This document shows, one piece after another, positions 1 to 7,030 of a stretch of DNA of 7,030 nucleotides. The position numbers and the translations under genes were made by a program. The DNA is from Methylotenera sp. UBA6020 (GTDB lineage Bacteria; Pseudomonadota; Gammaproteobacteria; Burkholderiales; Methylophilaceae). The notes below the pieces were generated by a model that was given only the letters and a program-made list of their open reading frames with translations, was not told the origin of the DNA and made no database searches. The stretch is from positions 5,138 to 12,167 of the forward strand of contig DIZU01000078.1 of assembly GCA_002429455.1 (NCBI GenBank), read 5' to 3'. How positions within the stretch are numbered: position 1 is the first letter of the stretch; every line of letters begins with the position of its first letter.

Positions 1-776
1 TCCATCGCGTACATCACGCCATCTAACTCGCGGCCCGGTACTGGTAAATCACGCGGAAGTTCTGCGCCGCCGGCTAACACCACGGCATCAAATTCAGCCA
101 GCACGTCATCCGCTTGAACATTTTCACCTACGTGCTGATTAACACGGAATTCAACGCCTTCTGCGGCCATTTGTGCCATACGGCGGTCAATATGCGTTTT
201 TTCCATTTTGAAATCTGGAATACCATAGCGTAACAAACCGCCAATGCGATCACTTTTTTCTAGTACCACCACGTCATGGCCCACGCGCGCCAATTGTTGC
301 GCAGCCGCCAAACCAGCGGGGCCTGAGCCGACGACGGCGACTTTTTTACCGGTTTTAAGCGTTGGCACTTGTGGCGTTACCCAGTCGTTTTCCCAGGCTT
401 TATCAATAATCGCGTGCTCAATAGACTTAATACCCACCGCATCGTCATTGATGTTCAAAGTACAAGCCGCTTCACAAGGTGCCGGGCAAATCCGGCCGGT
501 GAACTCCGGGAAGTTGTTGGTCGAATGCAACACGTCAATTGCTGATTTCCAGTCTTGGTTGTAAACCAAGTCGTTCCAGTCAGGAATAATGTTGTTGACC
601 GGACAGCCTGTCATGCAGAATGGAATGCCACAATCCATGCAACGCGCACCTTGCTGCTTGGCTTGGCTATCGGTTAAATGTAATACAAATTCTTTGTAGT
701 TTTTAACACGATCAACCACCGGTAGATTAGCCTCGGCTAAGCGTTCGTATTCTAAAAATCCCGTTACTTTTCCCAT
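1..776 (-). CDS. gltD: Glutamate synthase (NADPH) small subunit, partial (C-terminus beyond window)
   Basis: The small (beta) subunit of bacterial GOGAT oxidises NADPH at FAD and passes electrons through 4Fe-4S clusters to the large subunit, where glutamine and 2-oxoglutarate become two glutamates. The first 258 codons are visible, roughly half of the usual 480-490 residue protein; the frame runs open off the low-coordinate edge. The N-terminus [15 protein letters not shown] is typical of the family. Two cysteine clusters that ligate Fe-S centres are intact: Cys46, Cys49, Cys54 and Cys58 ([18 protein letters not shown]), and Cys97, Cys101 and Cys105 ([11 protein letters not shown]). The FAD-binding Rossmann motif [12 protein letters not shown] lies at about 148-159, ending in VVVLEK near 169-174, followed by [13 protein letters not shown]. 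The NADPH-binding domain lies outside the window. The gene starts 18 nt after the gltB stop, so the two are almost certainly co-transcribed. The Shine-Dalgarno candidate is weak (GGGAAAAG, about 9 nt before the ATG). Identification is secure. Confidence 0.97.
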   Translation of the reverse strand, partial: MGKVTGFLEYERLAEANLPVVDRVKNYKEFVLHLTDSQAKQQGARCMDCGIPFCMTGCPVNNIIPDWNDLVYNQDWKSAIDVLHSTNNFPEFTGRICPAPCEAACTLNINDDAVGIKSIEHAIIDKAWENDWVTPQVPTLKTGKKVAVVGSGPAGLAAAQQLARVGHDVVVLEKSDRIGGLLRYGIPDFKMEKTHIDRRMAQMAAEGVEFRVNQHVGENVQADDVLAEFDAVVLAGGAELPRDLPVPGRELDGVMYAM

Positions 777-795
777 ATTAAAAGTCTTTTCCCAT
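767..795 (-). repeat. 10-bp direct repeat at the gltB/gltD junction
   Basis: ATGGGAAAAG occurs twice on the minus strand, at 795-786 and 776-767, offset by 19 nt. The second copy is the true gltD start (ATG GGA AAA G). The first overlaps the gltB stop (TAATGGG) and would open a five-codon frame (MGKDF) ending in TAA seven nucleotides before the gltD start. The GGGAAAAG of the first copy is also the only plausible ribosome-binding sequence for gltD. The repeat is directly visible; any function is inference. Confidence 0.5.
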
Positions 796-3700
796 TATGC
801 GGCTACCAGTACTTTATCTTCTGCAAGTTCAATTAAGGCGCGTTTATACTCGTTCGGCATAACTTTGACGAACTTGCCACGTGAATTCTCCCAATCAGCA
901 AGAATCGCCTTGGCGCGTTCGCTATTAGTGTAGCTGACGTGTTTGTTGATTAAGGCAAGCAAGGTGACTTCATCTGGCTGATTTAGGTGATGCACGGCAT
1001 TTTTTGCCACATTAGCCGGGTGTTCAACTTTTTCCAGCGAGACCATGCCAAGATTGCAACGTTTAGCAAACAAGCCGTCTTCATCGTAGACGTAGGCCAC
1101 GCCACCACTCATACCAGCGGCGAAGTTTTGGCCGGTTAAGCCTAATACAACAACCGTTCCGCCTGTCATGTATTCACAACCGTGATTACCCACGCCTTCA
1201 ACCACTGCCGATGCCCCTGAATTACGGACACAGAAGCGCTCGCCTGCCACGCCTCTAAAATAGCTTTCACCCGTGGTCGCGCCGTACATGATCGTGTTAC
1301 CGACGATAATATTTTCATGGGCCAGGCCTCTAAAAGCGACCGGCGGTTTAATCACAATGCGTCCACCACACAGGCCTTTGCCTACGTAATCGTTGCCTTC
1401 ACCGGTCAGTTCAAAGGTGATGCCTTTAGCCAAGAATGCGGCAAAACTTTGGCCAGAGGTGCCAGTGAAATTGATGTGTATCGTATCGTCTGGCAAGCCC
1501 TTGCTACCATAGCGTGTAGCTACCTGGTTAGACAGCATGGTGCCAACCGTGCGGTTAGTGTTGGAGATTGGTATATCAATCACGACCTTTTCAGCTTTTT
1601 CCAAAGCTGGCTGTGCTAGCACCATTAATTTATTATCCAGTGCATTCGCTAACCCATGGTCTTGCACATCGTTATTTTTGCGTGAAACGCTGGCTGGCAT
1701 ATCAGGTAGATGGAATATCTTGCTGAAATCCAAGCCACTGATTTTCCAGTGATCTATGCCGGCTTGCATATCCAGCAAGTCAGCGCGACCGATCAAGTCA
1801 TCAAACTTGGCAATACCAATCGACGCCATCAGTTCGCGCACTTCTTCAGCGACAAAAAAGAAGTAATTGACCACATGCTCAGGCTGACCAGTAAAGCGTT
1901 TGCGTAACTCCGGGTCTTGCGTTGCAACACCGACCGGGCAGGTATTGAGATGGCATTTACGCATCATAATGCAGCCTTCAACTACCAATGGTGCCGTTGC
2001 AAAACCAAATTCATCCGCGCCCAACAATGCGCCAATCAGCACATCACGACCCGTCTTCATTTGGCCATCGACCTGTACCACGACACGACCGCGTAATTGG
2101 TTCAGCACCAAGGTTTGCTGCGTTTCGGACAAACCTAATTCCCACGGCGTACCCGCATGTTTAACTGAGGATAGTGGTGACGCGCCGGTGCCGCCATCAT
2201 GCCCAGCAATCACTATATGGTCTGACTTGGCTTTTGCCACCCCAGCCGCGACCGTACCGACGCCGGTTTCAGACACCAGTTTGACTGAAATAGACGCTTT
2301 GGGATTGGCGTTTTTAAGATCATGAATCAACTGCGCTAAATCTTCAATCGAATAAATATCATGATGTGGCGGTGGTGAAATCAAACCCACGCCCGGTACT
2401 GAAAAACGTAATTTGGCGATGTATTCACTGACCTTATGACCTGGTAGCTGACCACCTTCACCAGGTTTTGCACCTTGTGCCATTTTGATCTGAATTTGAT
2501 CAGCACTGGCCAAGTATTCAGCAGTCACCCCAAAACGACCGGACGCGACTTGTTTGATGCGTGAGCGCATGGAGTCGCCCGCTTTAAGCAGCACATCTTT
2601 TTCAATGACATTGGCGCCAATCACCTTCGCCATGCTGGTATCCGTGGCGACGGCAATAAAACGTTTGGCATCTTCACCACCTTCGCCGGTATTCGATTTA
2701 CCGCCAATGCGGTTCATGGCGATGGCTAAGGTTGCATGCGCTTCGGTTGAAATTGAGCCTAAAGACATCGCTCCGGTAGCAAAGCGTTTGACGATTTCTT
2801 TCGCCGGCTCAACTACGTCAAGCGGAATAGCTGTACCTGCAGATTTAATTTCAAACAAACCACGCAAGGTCATATGACGGCGTGCTTGGTCGTTAATCAG
2901 TTTGGCATACTCTTTATAGGTAGTTGCCGAATTAGTGCGTGTAGCGTGCTGTAATTTTGCAATCGAATCCGGCGTCCACATATGTTCTTCGCCACGTACA
3001 CGGTAGGCATATTCACCACCCGCGTCCAAGCTGTTGGCTAACACTGGATCATCACCAAACGCACTTGTATGTAAGCGCACGGCTTCATCCGCGACTTGAT
3101 CCAAACCAATACCTTCAATATTGGTAGCGGTGCCAGTGAAATACTTGTCAACAAACACGCTATTTAAGCCGATGGCTTCAAAAATTTGTGCGCCACAGTA
3201 CGATTGGTAAGTAGAAATACCCATTTTCGACATGACTTTATACAAGCCCTTGCCAATGGCTTTGACAAATTTCTTAGCCGCTTCGTAGTTGTCTTTGCTG
3301 CCCATATGGTTGATGGTTTCAAATACCAGCCACGGACAAACGGCTTCAGCACCATAACCCGCCAGCAGGGCAAAATGATGCACTTCACGTGCAGAGCCGG
3401 TATCAATGACCAAACCGGTGCTGGTACGTAAGCCGGCTTTGACTAAATGCGCATGGGTTGCCGAACAAGCTAGCAAGGCTGGAATCGCCAAGCGCGCTTC
3501 GCTGACATTCCTATCGGAAAGAATCAAAATATTAAAGCCATCTTGCACCGCTGTTTCAGCCGCGTGAGCAATGCTCGCCACAGCGGCAGCCATGCCTGAT
3601 TTGCCCTGAGTGGCCGGATAGGTAATATCCAGTACCAACGATTTGTATTGGTTTTGCGTGAGTGTTGCAATCGCCTTTAATTGCTCCAGCTCATCCAGCA

Positions 3701-5507
3701 TGAGTACAGGTTGGCTGGCTTCTAAACGTAGCGCTGGCTTGATTTCATCCATACCCAGTAAATTCGGCTTAGGGCCAATAAAAGTAACCAGGGACATTAC
3801 CAACTCTTCACGAATTGGATCGATAGGCGGATTGGTCACTTGTGCAAACAACTGTTTAAAGTAGTTATAAAGCACTTTTGGTTTGCTCGACAACACCGGC
3901 AGGGCGCTATCGTTACCCATAGAGCCGGCACCTTCTTCGCCATTTTGCACCATCGGTTGCAGCACAAATTTGATATCTTCTTGCGTGTAACCAAAGGCTT
4001 GTTGCGTATCCAACAAGCTAGCCGCCATTTCTAGCTCGCCTTCGACTTTTGGCATATCGCTCAAAAAGTAACGGGTTTTTTCAATCCATTGTTTGTATGG
4101 TTTCGCGGTGGCGAGTGCTTTTTTCACTTCGGCATCGTCGATTATGCGACCTTGCTCCATATCAATCAGCAACATTTTGCCTGGCTCTAAACGCCATTTT
4201 TTAACGATTTTTTCTTGCGGGAAGGTCAATACACCCATTTCGGATGCCATCATCACGAGGTCATCATCGGTCACCAGATAACGCGCCGGGCGCAAACCGT
4301 TACGGTCTAAGGTTGCGCCTATCATACGGCCATCGGTAAACGCCACGGCGGCTGGGCCGTCCCATGGTTCCATCAATGCGGCATGGTATTCGTAGAATGC
4401 ACGACGCTCTTCATCCATCAGCGGATTGCCTGACCAGGCTTCAGGAATCAACATCATCATGGCGTGCGGTAATGAATAACCGCCGGCCACTAGCAGTTCT
4501 AAACAGTTATCAAAACAGGCAGAATCTGACTGTCCATCAACAATAAGCGGCCACAATTTTTCTAAATCATCACCTAATACGGCTGAACGCATGGCTTCAT
4601 GACGCGCCGCCATCCAGTTCACATTACCCTGTACGGTGTTGATTTCACCATTGTGGGCGATCATGCGGAATGGGTGCGCTAAATCCCAGGCAGGGAAGGT
4701 GTTGGTTGAAAAGCGCTGATGCACTAGCGCCAAGGCTGAAACTACGCTGTCATCATTCAAGTCTTGATAGTAAACACCGACTTCATTCGCCAGCAACATG
4801 CCTTTGTACACGATAGTACGTGAGGACAAGGATGGAATATAAAACGCGGCTTTATCCTGCAAATTGAGCGCGCATACAGCGTGCTCAATGCGCTTACGAA
4901 TGACAAATAATTTACGCTCGAAGACCGTTTGGTCTGGCGCTGTGCTGGCAATCAGGACCTGACGCATAACAGGTTCAACATCACGCGCAGCTTGCGCAAT
5001 ATTGCTGTTATCAACCGGCACATCGCGCCAGCCAAGCAGTGTTTGATTTTCTTCCGCAATGATATTGCTGATTAGCGCTTCACATGCTGCACGATTGTTT
5101 GCAGACTGCGGTAAAAACACGTTGCCCACGGCATACTGGCCCGCCGCTGGCAGCTCAATACTGAGCTTGGCTGCCTCTTTACGCATAAAGGCATCGGGCA
5201 TTTGCATGAGCAAGCCAGCACCATCGCCCAATTTAGGGTCATAGCCAGTTGCGCCACGGTGGGTTAGGTTGGTGAGTAACTCCAAACCTTTTTGCACAAT
5301 CTCATGGCTCTTATGACCCTTGATGTGTGCCACAAAACCAACGCCACAGGCATCGCGTTCGTTAGATGGATTGTATAAACCTTGTTTAGCCGGCTTGGCC
5401 TGGTTTATATACCCTTGGCTTACGGGACTCGTGTTAATTGACGCTGAATCACTTATCTCAGCCCGAGCATCACCAAGACCAATTAAGTTACTAAAATCTG
5501 AAGCCAT
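795..5507 (-). CDS. gltB: Glutamate synthase (NADPH) large subunit
   Basis: This 1570-residue alpha subunit of GOGAT hydrolyses glutamine, channels the ammonia internally and condenses it with 2-oxoglutarate at FMN to give glutamate in the cytoplasm. Domains in order: a class II glutamine amidotransferase with catalytic Cys54 (DACGVGF), HQRFSTNT at 263-270, NGEINT at 286-291 and GQSDSA at 325-330; a central domain at about 480-800; an FMN/2-oxoglutarate synthase domain at about 900-1250 with GEGGED (941-946), [10 protein letters not shown] (1014-1023) and [18 protein letters not shown] (1044-1061); the 3Fe-4S ligands Cys1179, Cys1185 and Cys1190; and a C-terminal glycine-rich beta-helix from about 1300. 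By family knowledge, residues before Cys54 are removed to free the N-terminal nucleophile. The start is forced: an in-frame TGA lies at 5517-5519 and no ATG, GTG or TTG falls between codon 1 and Cys54. That gives a 53-residue propeptide, of which roughly the first 41 residues (Ser/Asn/Ala-rich) look additional to the conserved core. The protein is longer than E. coli GltB, partly from this extension and an insertion near 950-982. No good Shine-Dalgarno precedes it. Confidence 0.98.
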   Translation of the reverse strand: MASDFSNLIGLGDARAEISDSASINTSPVSQGYINQAKPAKQGLYNPSNERDACGVGFVAHIKGHKSHEIVQKGLELLTNLTHRGATGYDPKLGDGAGLLMQMPDAFMRKEAAKLSIELPAAGQYAVGNVFLPQSANNRAACEALISNIIAEENQTLLGWRDVPVDNSNIAQAARDVEPVMRQVLIASTAPDQTVFERKLFVIRKRIEHAVCALNLQDKAAFYIPSLSSRTIVYKGMLLANEVGVYYQDLNDDSVVSALALVHQRFSTNTFPAWDLAHPFRMIAHNGEINTVQGNVNWMAARHEAMRSAVLGDDLEKLWPLIVDGQSDSACFDNCLELLVAGGYSLPHAMMMLIPEAWSGNPLMDEERRAFYEYHAALMEPWDGPAAVAFTDGRMIGATLDRNGLRPARYLVTDDDLVMMASEMGVLTFPQEKIVKKWRLEPGKMLLIDMEQGRIIDDAEVKKALATAKPYKQWIEKTRYFLSDMPKVEGELEMAASLLDTQQAFGYTQEDIKFVLQPMVQNGEEGAGSMGNDSALPVLSSKPKVLYNYFKQLFAQVTNPPIDPIREELVMSLVTFIGPKPNLLGMDEIKPALRLEASQPVLMLDELEQLKAIATLTQNQYKSLVLDITYPATQGKSGMAAAVASIAHAAETAVQDGFNILILSDRNVSEARLAIPALLACSATHAHLVKAGLRTSTGLVIDTGSAREVHHFALLAGYGAEAVCPWLVFETINHMGSKDNYEAAKKFVKAIGKGLYKVMSKMGISTYQSYCGAQIFEAIGLNSVFVDKYFTGTATNIEGIGLDQVADEAVRLHTSAFGDDPVLANSLDAGGEYAYRVRGEEHMWTPDSIAKLQHATRTNSATTYKEYAKLINDQARRHMTLRGLFEIKSAGTAIPLDVVEPAKEIVKRFATGAMSLGSISTEAHATLAIAMNRIGGKSNTGEGGEDAKRFIAVATDTSMAKVIGANVIEKDVLLKAGDSMRSRIKQVASGRFGVTAEYLASADQIQIKMAQGAKPGEGGQLPGHKVSEYIAKLRFSVPGVGLISPPPHHDIYSIEDLAQLIHDLKNANPKASISVKLVSETGVGTVAAGVAKAKSDHIVIAGHDGGTGASPLSSVKHAGTPWELGLSETQQTLVLNQLRGRVVVQVDGQMKTGRDVLIGALLGADEFGFATAPLVVEGCIMMRKCHLNTCPVGVATQDPELRKRFTGQPEHVVNYFFFVAEEVRELMASIGIAKFDDLIGRADLLDMQAGIDHWKISGLDFSKIFHLPDMPASVSRKNNDVQDHGLANALDNKLMVLAQPALEKAEKVVIDIPISNTNRTVGTMLSNQVATRYGSKGLPDDTIHINFTGTSGQSFAAFLAKGITFELTGEGNDYVGKGLCGGRIVIKPPVAFRGLAHENIIVGNTIMYGATTGESYFRGVAGERFCVRNSGASAVVEGVGNHGCEYMTGGTVVVLGLTGQNFAAGMSGGVAYVYDEDGLFAKRCNLGMVSLEKVEHPANVAKNAVHHLNQPDEVTLLALINKHVSYTNSERAKAILADWENSRGKFVKVMPNEYKRALIELAEDKVLVAA

Positions 5508-5542
5508 ATTATCTAATCACAAAACATTTAGCGGAACCTTCA

Positions 5543-5571
5543 AGTTTACCGTTAAATATCTATGAGTTCAA
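5543..5571 (-). promoter_or_regulatory. Candidate weak sigma-70-type promoter for gltBD
   Basis: On the minus strand a TTGAAC (5571-5566) and a TAAACT (5548-5543) are separated by 17 nt; each matches its consensus hexamer at 4 of 6 positions. Transcription would begin near 5536, giving a leader of about 30 nt before the gltB ATG. The spacer contains an imperfect inverted repeat, TTTA-ACGG-TAAA, that overlaps the -10 hexamer and could be an operator. The position fits a gene needing its own promoter after a 137-nt gap, but the matches are weak and this AT-rich stretch would give such matches by chance. I see no convincing sigma-54 site. Confidence 0.22.
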
Positions 5572-5620
5572 CAAGATAGACATCAAAGATAAATATTATT
5601 TTGCCAAACTACGTTAAATA

Positions 5621-5644
5621 GTTGTTGCTGCAAATGCACACAAC
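5621..5644 (-). terminator. Weak hairpin directly after the hemL stop, possible terminator or attenuator
   Basis: The transcript immediately after the hemL TAA can fold GUUGU(G)UGC / GCA ACAAC: eight base pairs with one bulged G and a seven-nucleotide loop (AUUUGCA). It is followed by ACUAUUUAACG rather than a clean U-tract, and the stem is short, so it is at best a leaky intrinsic terminator. It might instead protect the hemL 3' end. Read-through from hemL into gltB is quite possible. Confidence 0.25.
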
Positions 5645-6934
5645 TTACATGGCGGCTACCGATTGAAAAGCTTTTCTTGCGGCTTCGATAGTAAATGCAA
5701 TGTCTTCATCGCTATGCGCAGCCGAAACAAAACCCGCTTCAAATGCTGAAGGACCAAGATAAATACCGGCTTCTAGCATGGCATGAAAGAACTGATTAAA
5801 TGCAGGTTTATTGGATTGCATTACCTCAGCAAAACTACTTGGGCATTTTTCACTGAAATAAAGCCCGAACATGCCACCTACACTCTGCGCACTAAACACC
5901 ACACCGGTTTCCTTGGCTACCGCCACCAATCCATCGACCAGTTTTTTGGTCTGTGCGGCGAGCTTGACGTGAAAATCAGGCGCTTGAATCAGCTCCAAGG
6001 TTTTGATGCCGGCAGTCACCGCCACCGGATTACCTGACAGCGTGCCGGCTTGATATACCGCACCTAACGGCGCCAGGCAGCTCATAATGTCCTTACGGCC
6101 ACCAAACGCACCTACCGGCAAGCCGCCACCAATTACCTTGCCCAGCGTAGTCATATCAGGCTTGACTTTATAAAGTGCTTGCGCACCGCCGAGATGAACG
6201 CGGAAACCTGTCATCACCTCATCAAAAATTAGCACCGCACCGTGCTTGGTGCACAGTTCACGTAAAGTTTGCAAAAACTCCATGTGCGGCACAATCAAAT
6301 TCATATTGCCAACCACCGGCTCAATAATCACACAGGCGATTTCATCACCCACTTGGCTAAACAACTCACGCAATGCCTGCGTATTGTTATATTCCAAGGT
6401 AAGTGTGTGGGCGGCCACATCGGCGGGCACGCCGGCCGAACTTGGCTCGCCAAAGGTTAGCAAGCCAGAACCCGCTTTTACCAAGAGCGCATCTGCATGG
6501 CCGTGGTAGCAGCCTTCAAACTTGACGATTTTATTGCGTCCGGTAAAGCCACGCGCTACACGAATGGCGCTCATGGTCGCCTCAGTGCCGCTGCTCACTA
6601 GCCGCACTTGCTCCATGCTAGGCACAAGCGTGTTAATCAACTCGGCCATTTCCAGCTCTAAACCGGTTGGTGCGCCAAATGACAAACTATTTTCGGCAAC
6701 CTCTTGCACAGCTTTAATCACCACCGGGTGTGCATGGCCTACAATCATCGGCCCCCATGAGTTGATGTAATCGATATATTGCTTGCCATCAACATCCCAC
6801 AATTTGGAACCCAAGCCGCGCTTAAAAAATATTGGCGTACCGCCGACGCTACGAAACGCACGCACCGGTGAATTCACACCACCCGGAATAAGTTGCTGAG
6901 ATTTTTCAAAAAGGATTTGATTGATTGATGTCAT
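5645..6934 (-). CDS. hemL: Glutamate-1-semialdehyde 2,1-aminomutase
   Basis: HemL is a cytoplasmic PLP enzyme that moves the amino group of glutamate-1-semialdehyde to give 5-aminolevulinate, the last step of the C5 route to tetrapyrroles after glutamyl-tRNA reductase. The 429 residues match the usual family length. Visible hallmarks are the N-terminal [12 protein letters not shown] (16-27), the PLP phosphate-binding segment [15 protein letters not shown] (114-128), the substrate loop [16 protein letters not shown] (142-157), the PLP ring aspartate Asp238 in FDEVMTGFR, the Schiff-base Lys266 in [17 protein letters not shown], and [10 protein letters not shown] (294-303). Conserved active-site residues appear intact. 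The start is fixed by an in-frame TAA four codons upstream (6944-6946), with no later ATG until codon 63. The leader has no Shine-Dalgarno; just before the ATG it reads ACTCCTCATC. The gene follows the thiE-like gene by 19 nt, so it is probably its operon partner. Other class III aminotransferases are excluded by the HemL-specific N-terminus and loop. Confidence 0.98.
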   Translation of the reverse strand: MTSINQILFEKSQQLIPGGVNSPVRAFRSVGGTPIFFKRGLGSKLWDVDGKQYIDYINSWGPMIVGHAHPVVIKAVQEVAENSLSFGAPTGLELEMAELINTLVPSMEQVRLVSSGTEATMSAIRVARGFTGRNKIVKFEGCYHGHADALLVKAGSGLLTFGEPSSAGVPADVAAHTLTLEYNNTQALRELFSQVGDEIACVIIEPVVGNMNLIVPHMEFLQTLRELCTKHGAVLIFDEVMTGFRVHLGGAQALYKVKPDMTTLGKVIGGGLPVGAFGGRKDIMSCLAPLGAVYQAGTLSGNPVAVTAGIKTLELIQAPDFHVKLAAQTKKLVDGLVAVAKETGVVFSAQSVGGMFGLYFSEKCPSSFAEVMQSNKPAFNQFFHAMLEAGIYLGPSAFEAGFVSAAHSDEDIAFTIEAARKAFQSVAAM

Positions 6935-6953
6935 GATGAGGAGTTATACGTCT

Positions 6954-7030
6954 TTAATTAAATAGTTGTGTGAATTGTTGAGCCGTTAATTTTACGTCAT
7001 TCGCATTAAAAATTGCGTTAATGACCGCAA
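6954..7030 (-). CDS. thiE: Probable thiamine phosphate synthase, C-terminal fragment
   Basis: An open frame enters from the high-coordinate edge and ends at TAA (6956-6954), giving 24 full codons: AVINAIFNANDV then KLTAQQFTQLFN. This resembles the C-terminal tail of ThiE, a TIM-barrel enzyme that joins the HMP pyrophosphate and thiazole phosphate halves of thiamine. In ThiE the last strand (G-x-A-V-I) is followed by a short helix, a variable 'F-x-A-x-D' turn and a final amphipathic helix ending near LF. The catalytic and phosphate-binding residues lie outside the window. A thiE-hemL neighbourhood is common in betaproteobacteria, which supports the call. With only 24 residues, another protein with a similar terminal helix cannot be excluded. 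Confidence 0.6.
   Translation of the reverse strand, partial: AVINAIFNANDVKLTAQQFTQLFN

Noticed and set aside
2538..2660. Apparent insertion in GltB around residues 950-982 between GEGGED and [12 protein letters not shown] compared with E. coli GltB.
   Set aside because: From memory, an insertion of similar size and ending ([14 protein letters not shown]) is ordinary in betaproteobacterial GltB, so it is a clade feature rather than a novelty.
5508..5517. GATAAT immediately before the gltB ATG, resembling a -10 element.
   Set aside because: It would produce a leaderless or start-less transcript and has no -35 partner at proper spacing.
5588..5608. TTTGGCA upstream of gltB on the minus strand, considered as a sigma-54 -24 element for nitrogen control.
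   Set aside because: The following -12 position reads AATAATATTT with no GC in register, so the sigma-54 consensus is not met. As a sigma-70 -35 box it has no acceptable -10 at 16-18 nt.
244..6770. Many open frames of 60-141 codons on the plus strand and a few extra ones on the minus strand, for example 1900-2325 (+), 244-564 (+) and 3164-3406 (-).
   Set aside because: Each lies wholly or almost wholly inside gltD, gltB or hemL in another frame, shows low-complexity or unfamiliar translation with no domain motif, and the overlapped genes are unambiguous conserved proteins. They are shadows.
5614..6969. A 12-bp direct repeat TTAAATAGTTGT (plus strand) at 5614-5625 and 6958-6969, on both sides of hemL, just after hemL and at the 3' end of the thiE-like gene.
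   Set aside because: About one or two exact 12-bp direct repeat pairs are expected by chance in 7 kb, and more in AT-rich sequence. One copy encodes the conserved-looking end of the thiE-like protein. hemL shows no sign of transfer or of target-site duplication.

Overview
The window is an ordinary, gene-dense chromosomal segment from a proteobacterium, most likely a betaproteobacterium. A Methylophilaceae-like methylotroph is my best guess. This rests on the style of the GltB and GltD proteins, the gltB-gltD order, thiE next to hemL, and a moderate base composition judged by eye. It is a family-level inference only, since no 16S or other marker is present.

All recognisable genes lie on the minus strand, so transcription runs from the high to the low coordinates. 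In that direction there are: the last 24 codons of a gene resembling thiE (thiamine phosphate synthase), cut by the window edge (7030-6954); a 19-nt gap; complete hemL (glutamate-1-semialdehyde 2,1-aminomutase, 6934-5645); a 137-nt AT-rich intergenic stretch (5644-5508) with a weak hairpin right after the hemL stop and a weak promoter-like element for the next gene; complete gltB (glutamate synthase large subunit, 5507-795); an 18-nt gap; and the first 258 codons of gltD (glutamate synthase small subunit, 776-1), cut by the other window edge. No stretch over 300 nt lacks a gene. I see no RNA gene, mobile element or CRISPR array. The open frames on the plus strand are shadows of these genes.

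gltB and gltD encode the two subunits of NADPH-dependent GOGAT, the glutamate-forming half of the GS-GOGAT ammonia assimilation cycle. hemL acts in the C5 route that turns glutamate (via glutamyl-tRNA and glutamate-1-semialdehyde) into 5-aminolevulinate for heme and other tetrapyrroles. The neighbourhood therefore links making glutamate with one use of it, but this is core housekeeping metabolism and I find no sign of a new system.

The points worth a second look are small. GltB has an unusually long 53-residue region before its catalytic cysteine, and the sequence leaves no alternative start. The start codons lack a good Shine-Dalgarno sequence, and the hemL leader even carries an anti-SD-like CUCCUC. 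A 10-bp repeat at the gltB/gltD junction duplicates the gltD start region. The hemL-gltB spacer contains short repeats that could be regulatory.
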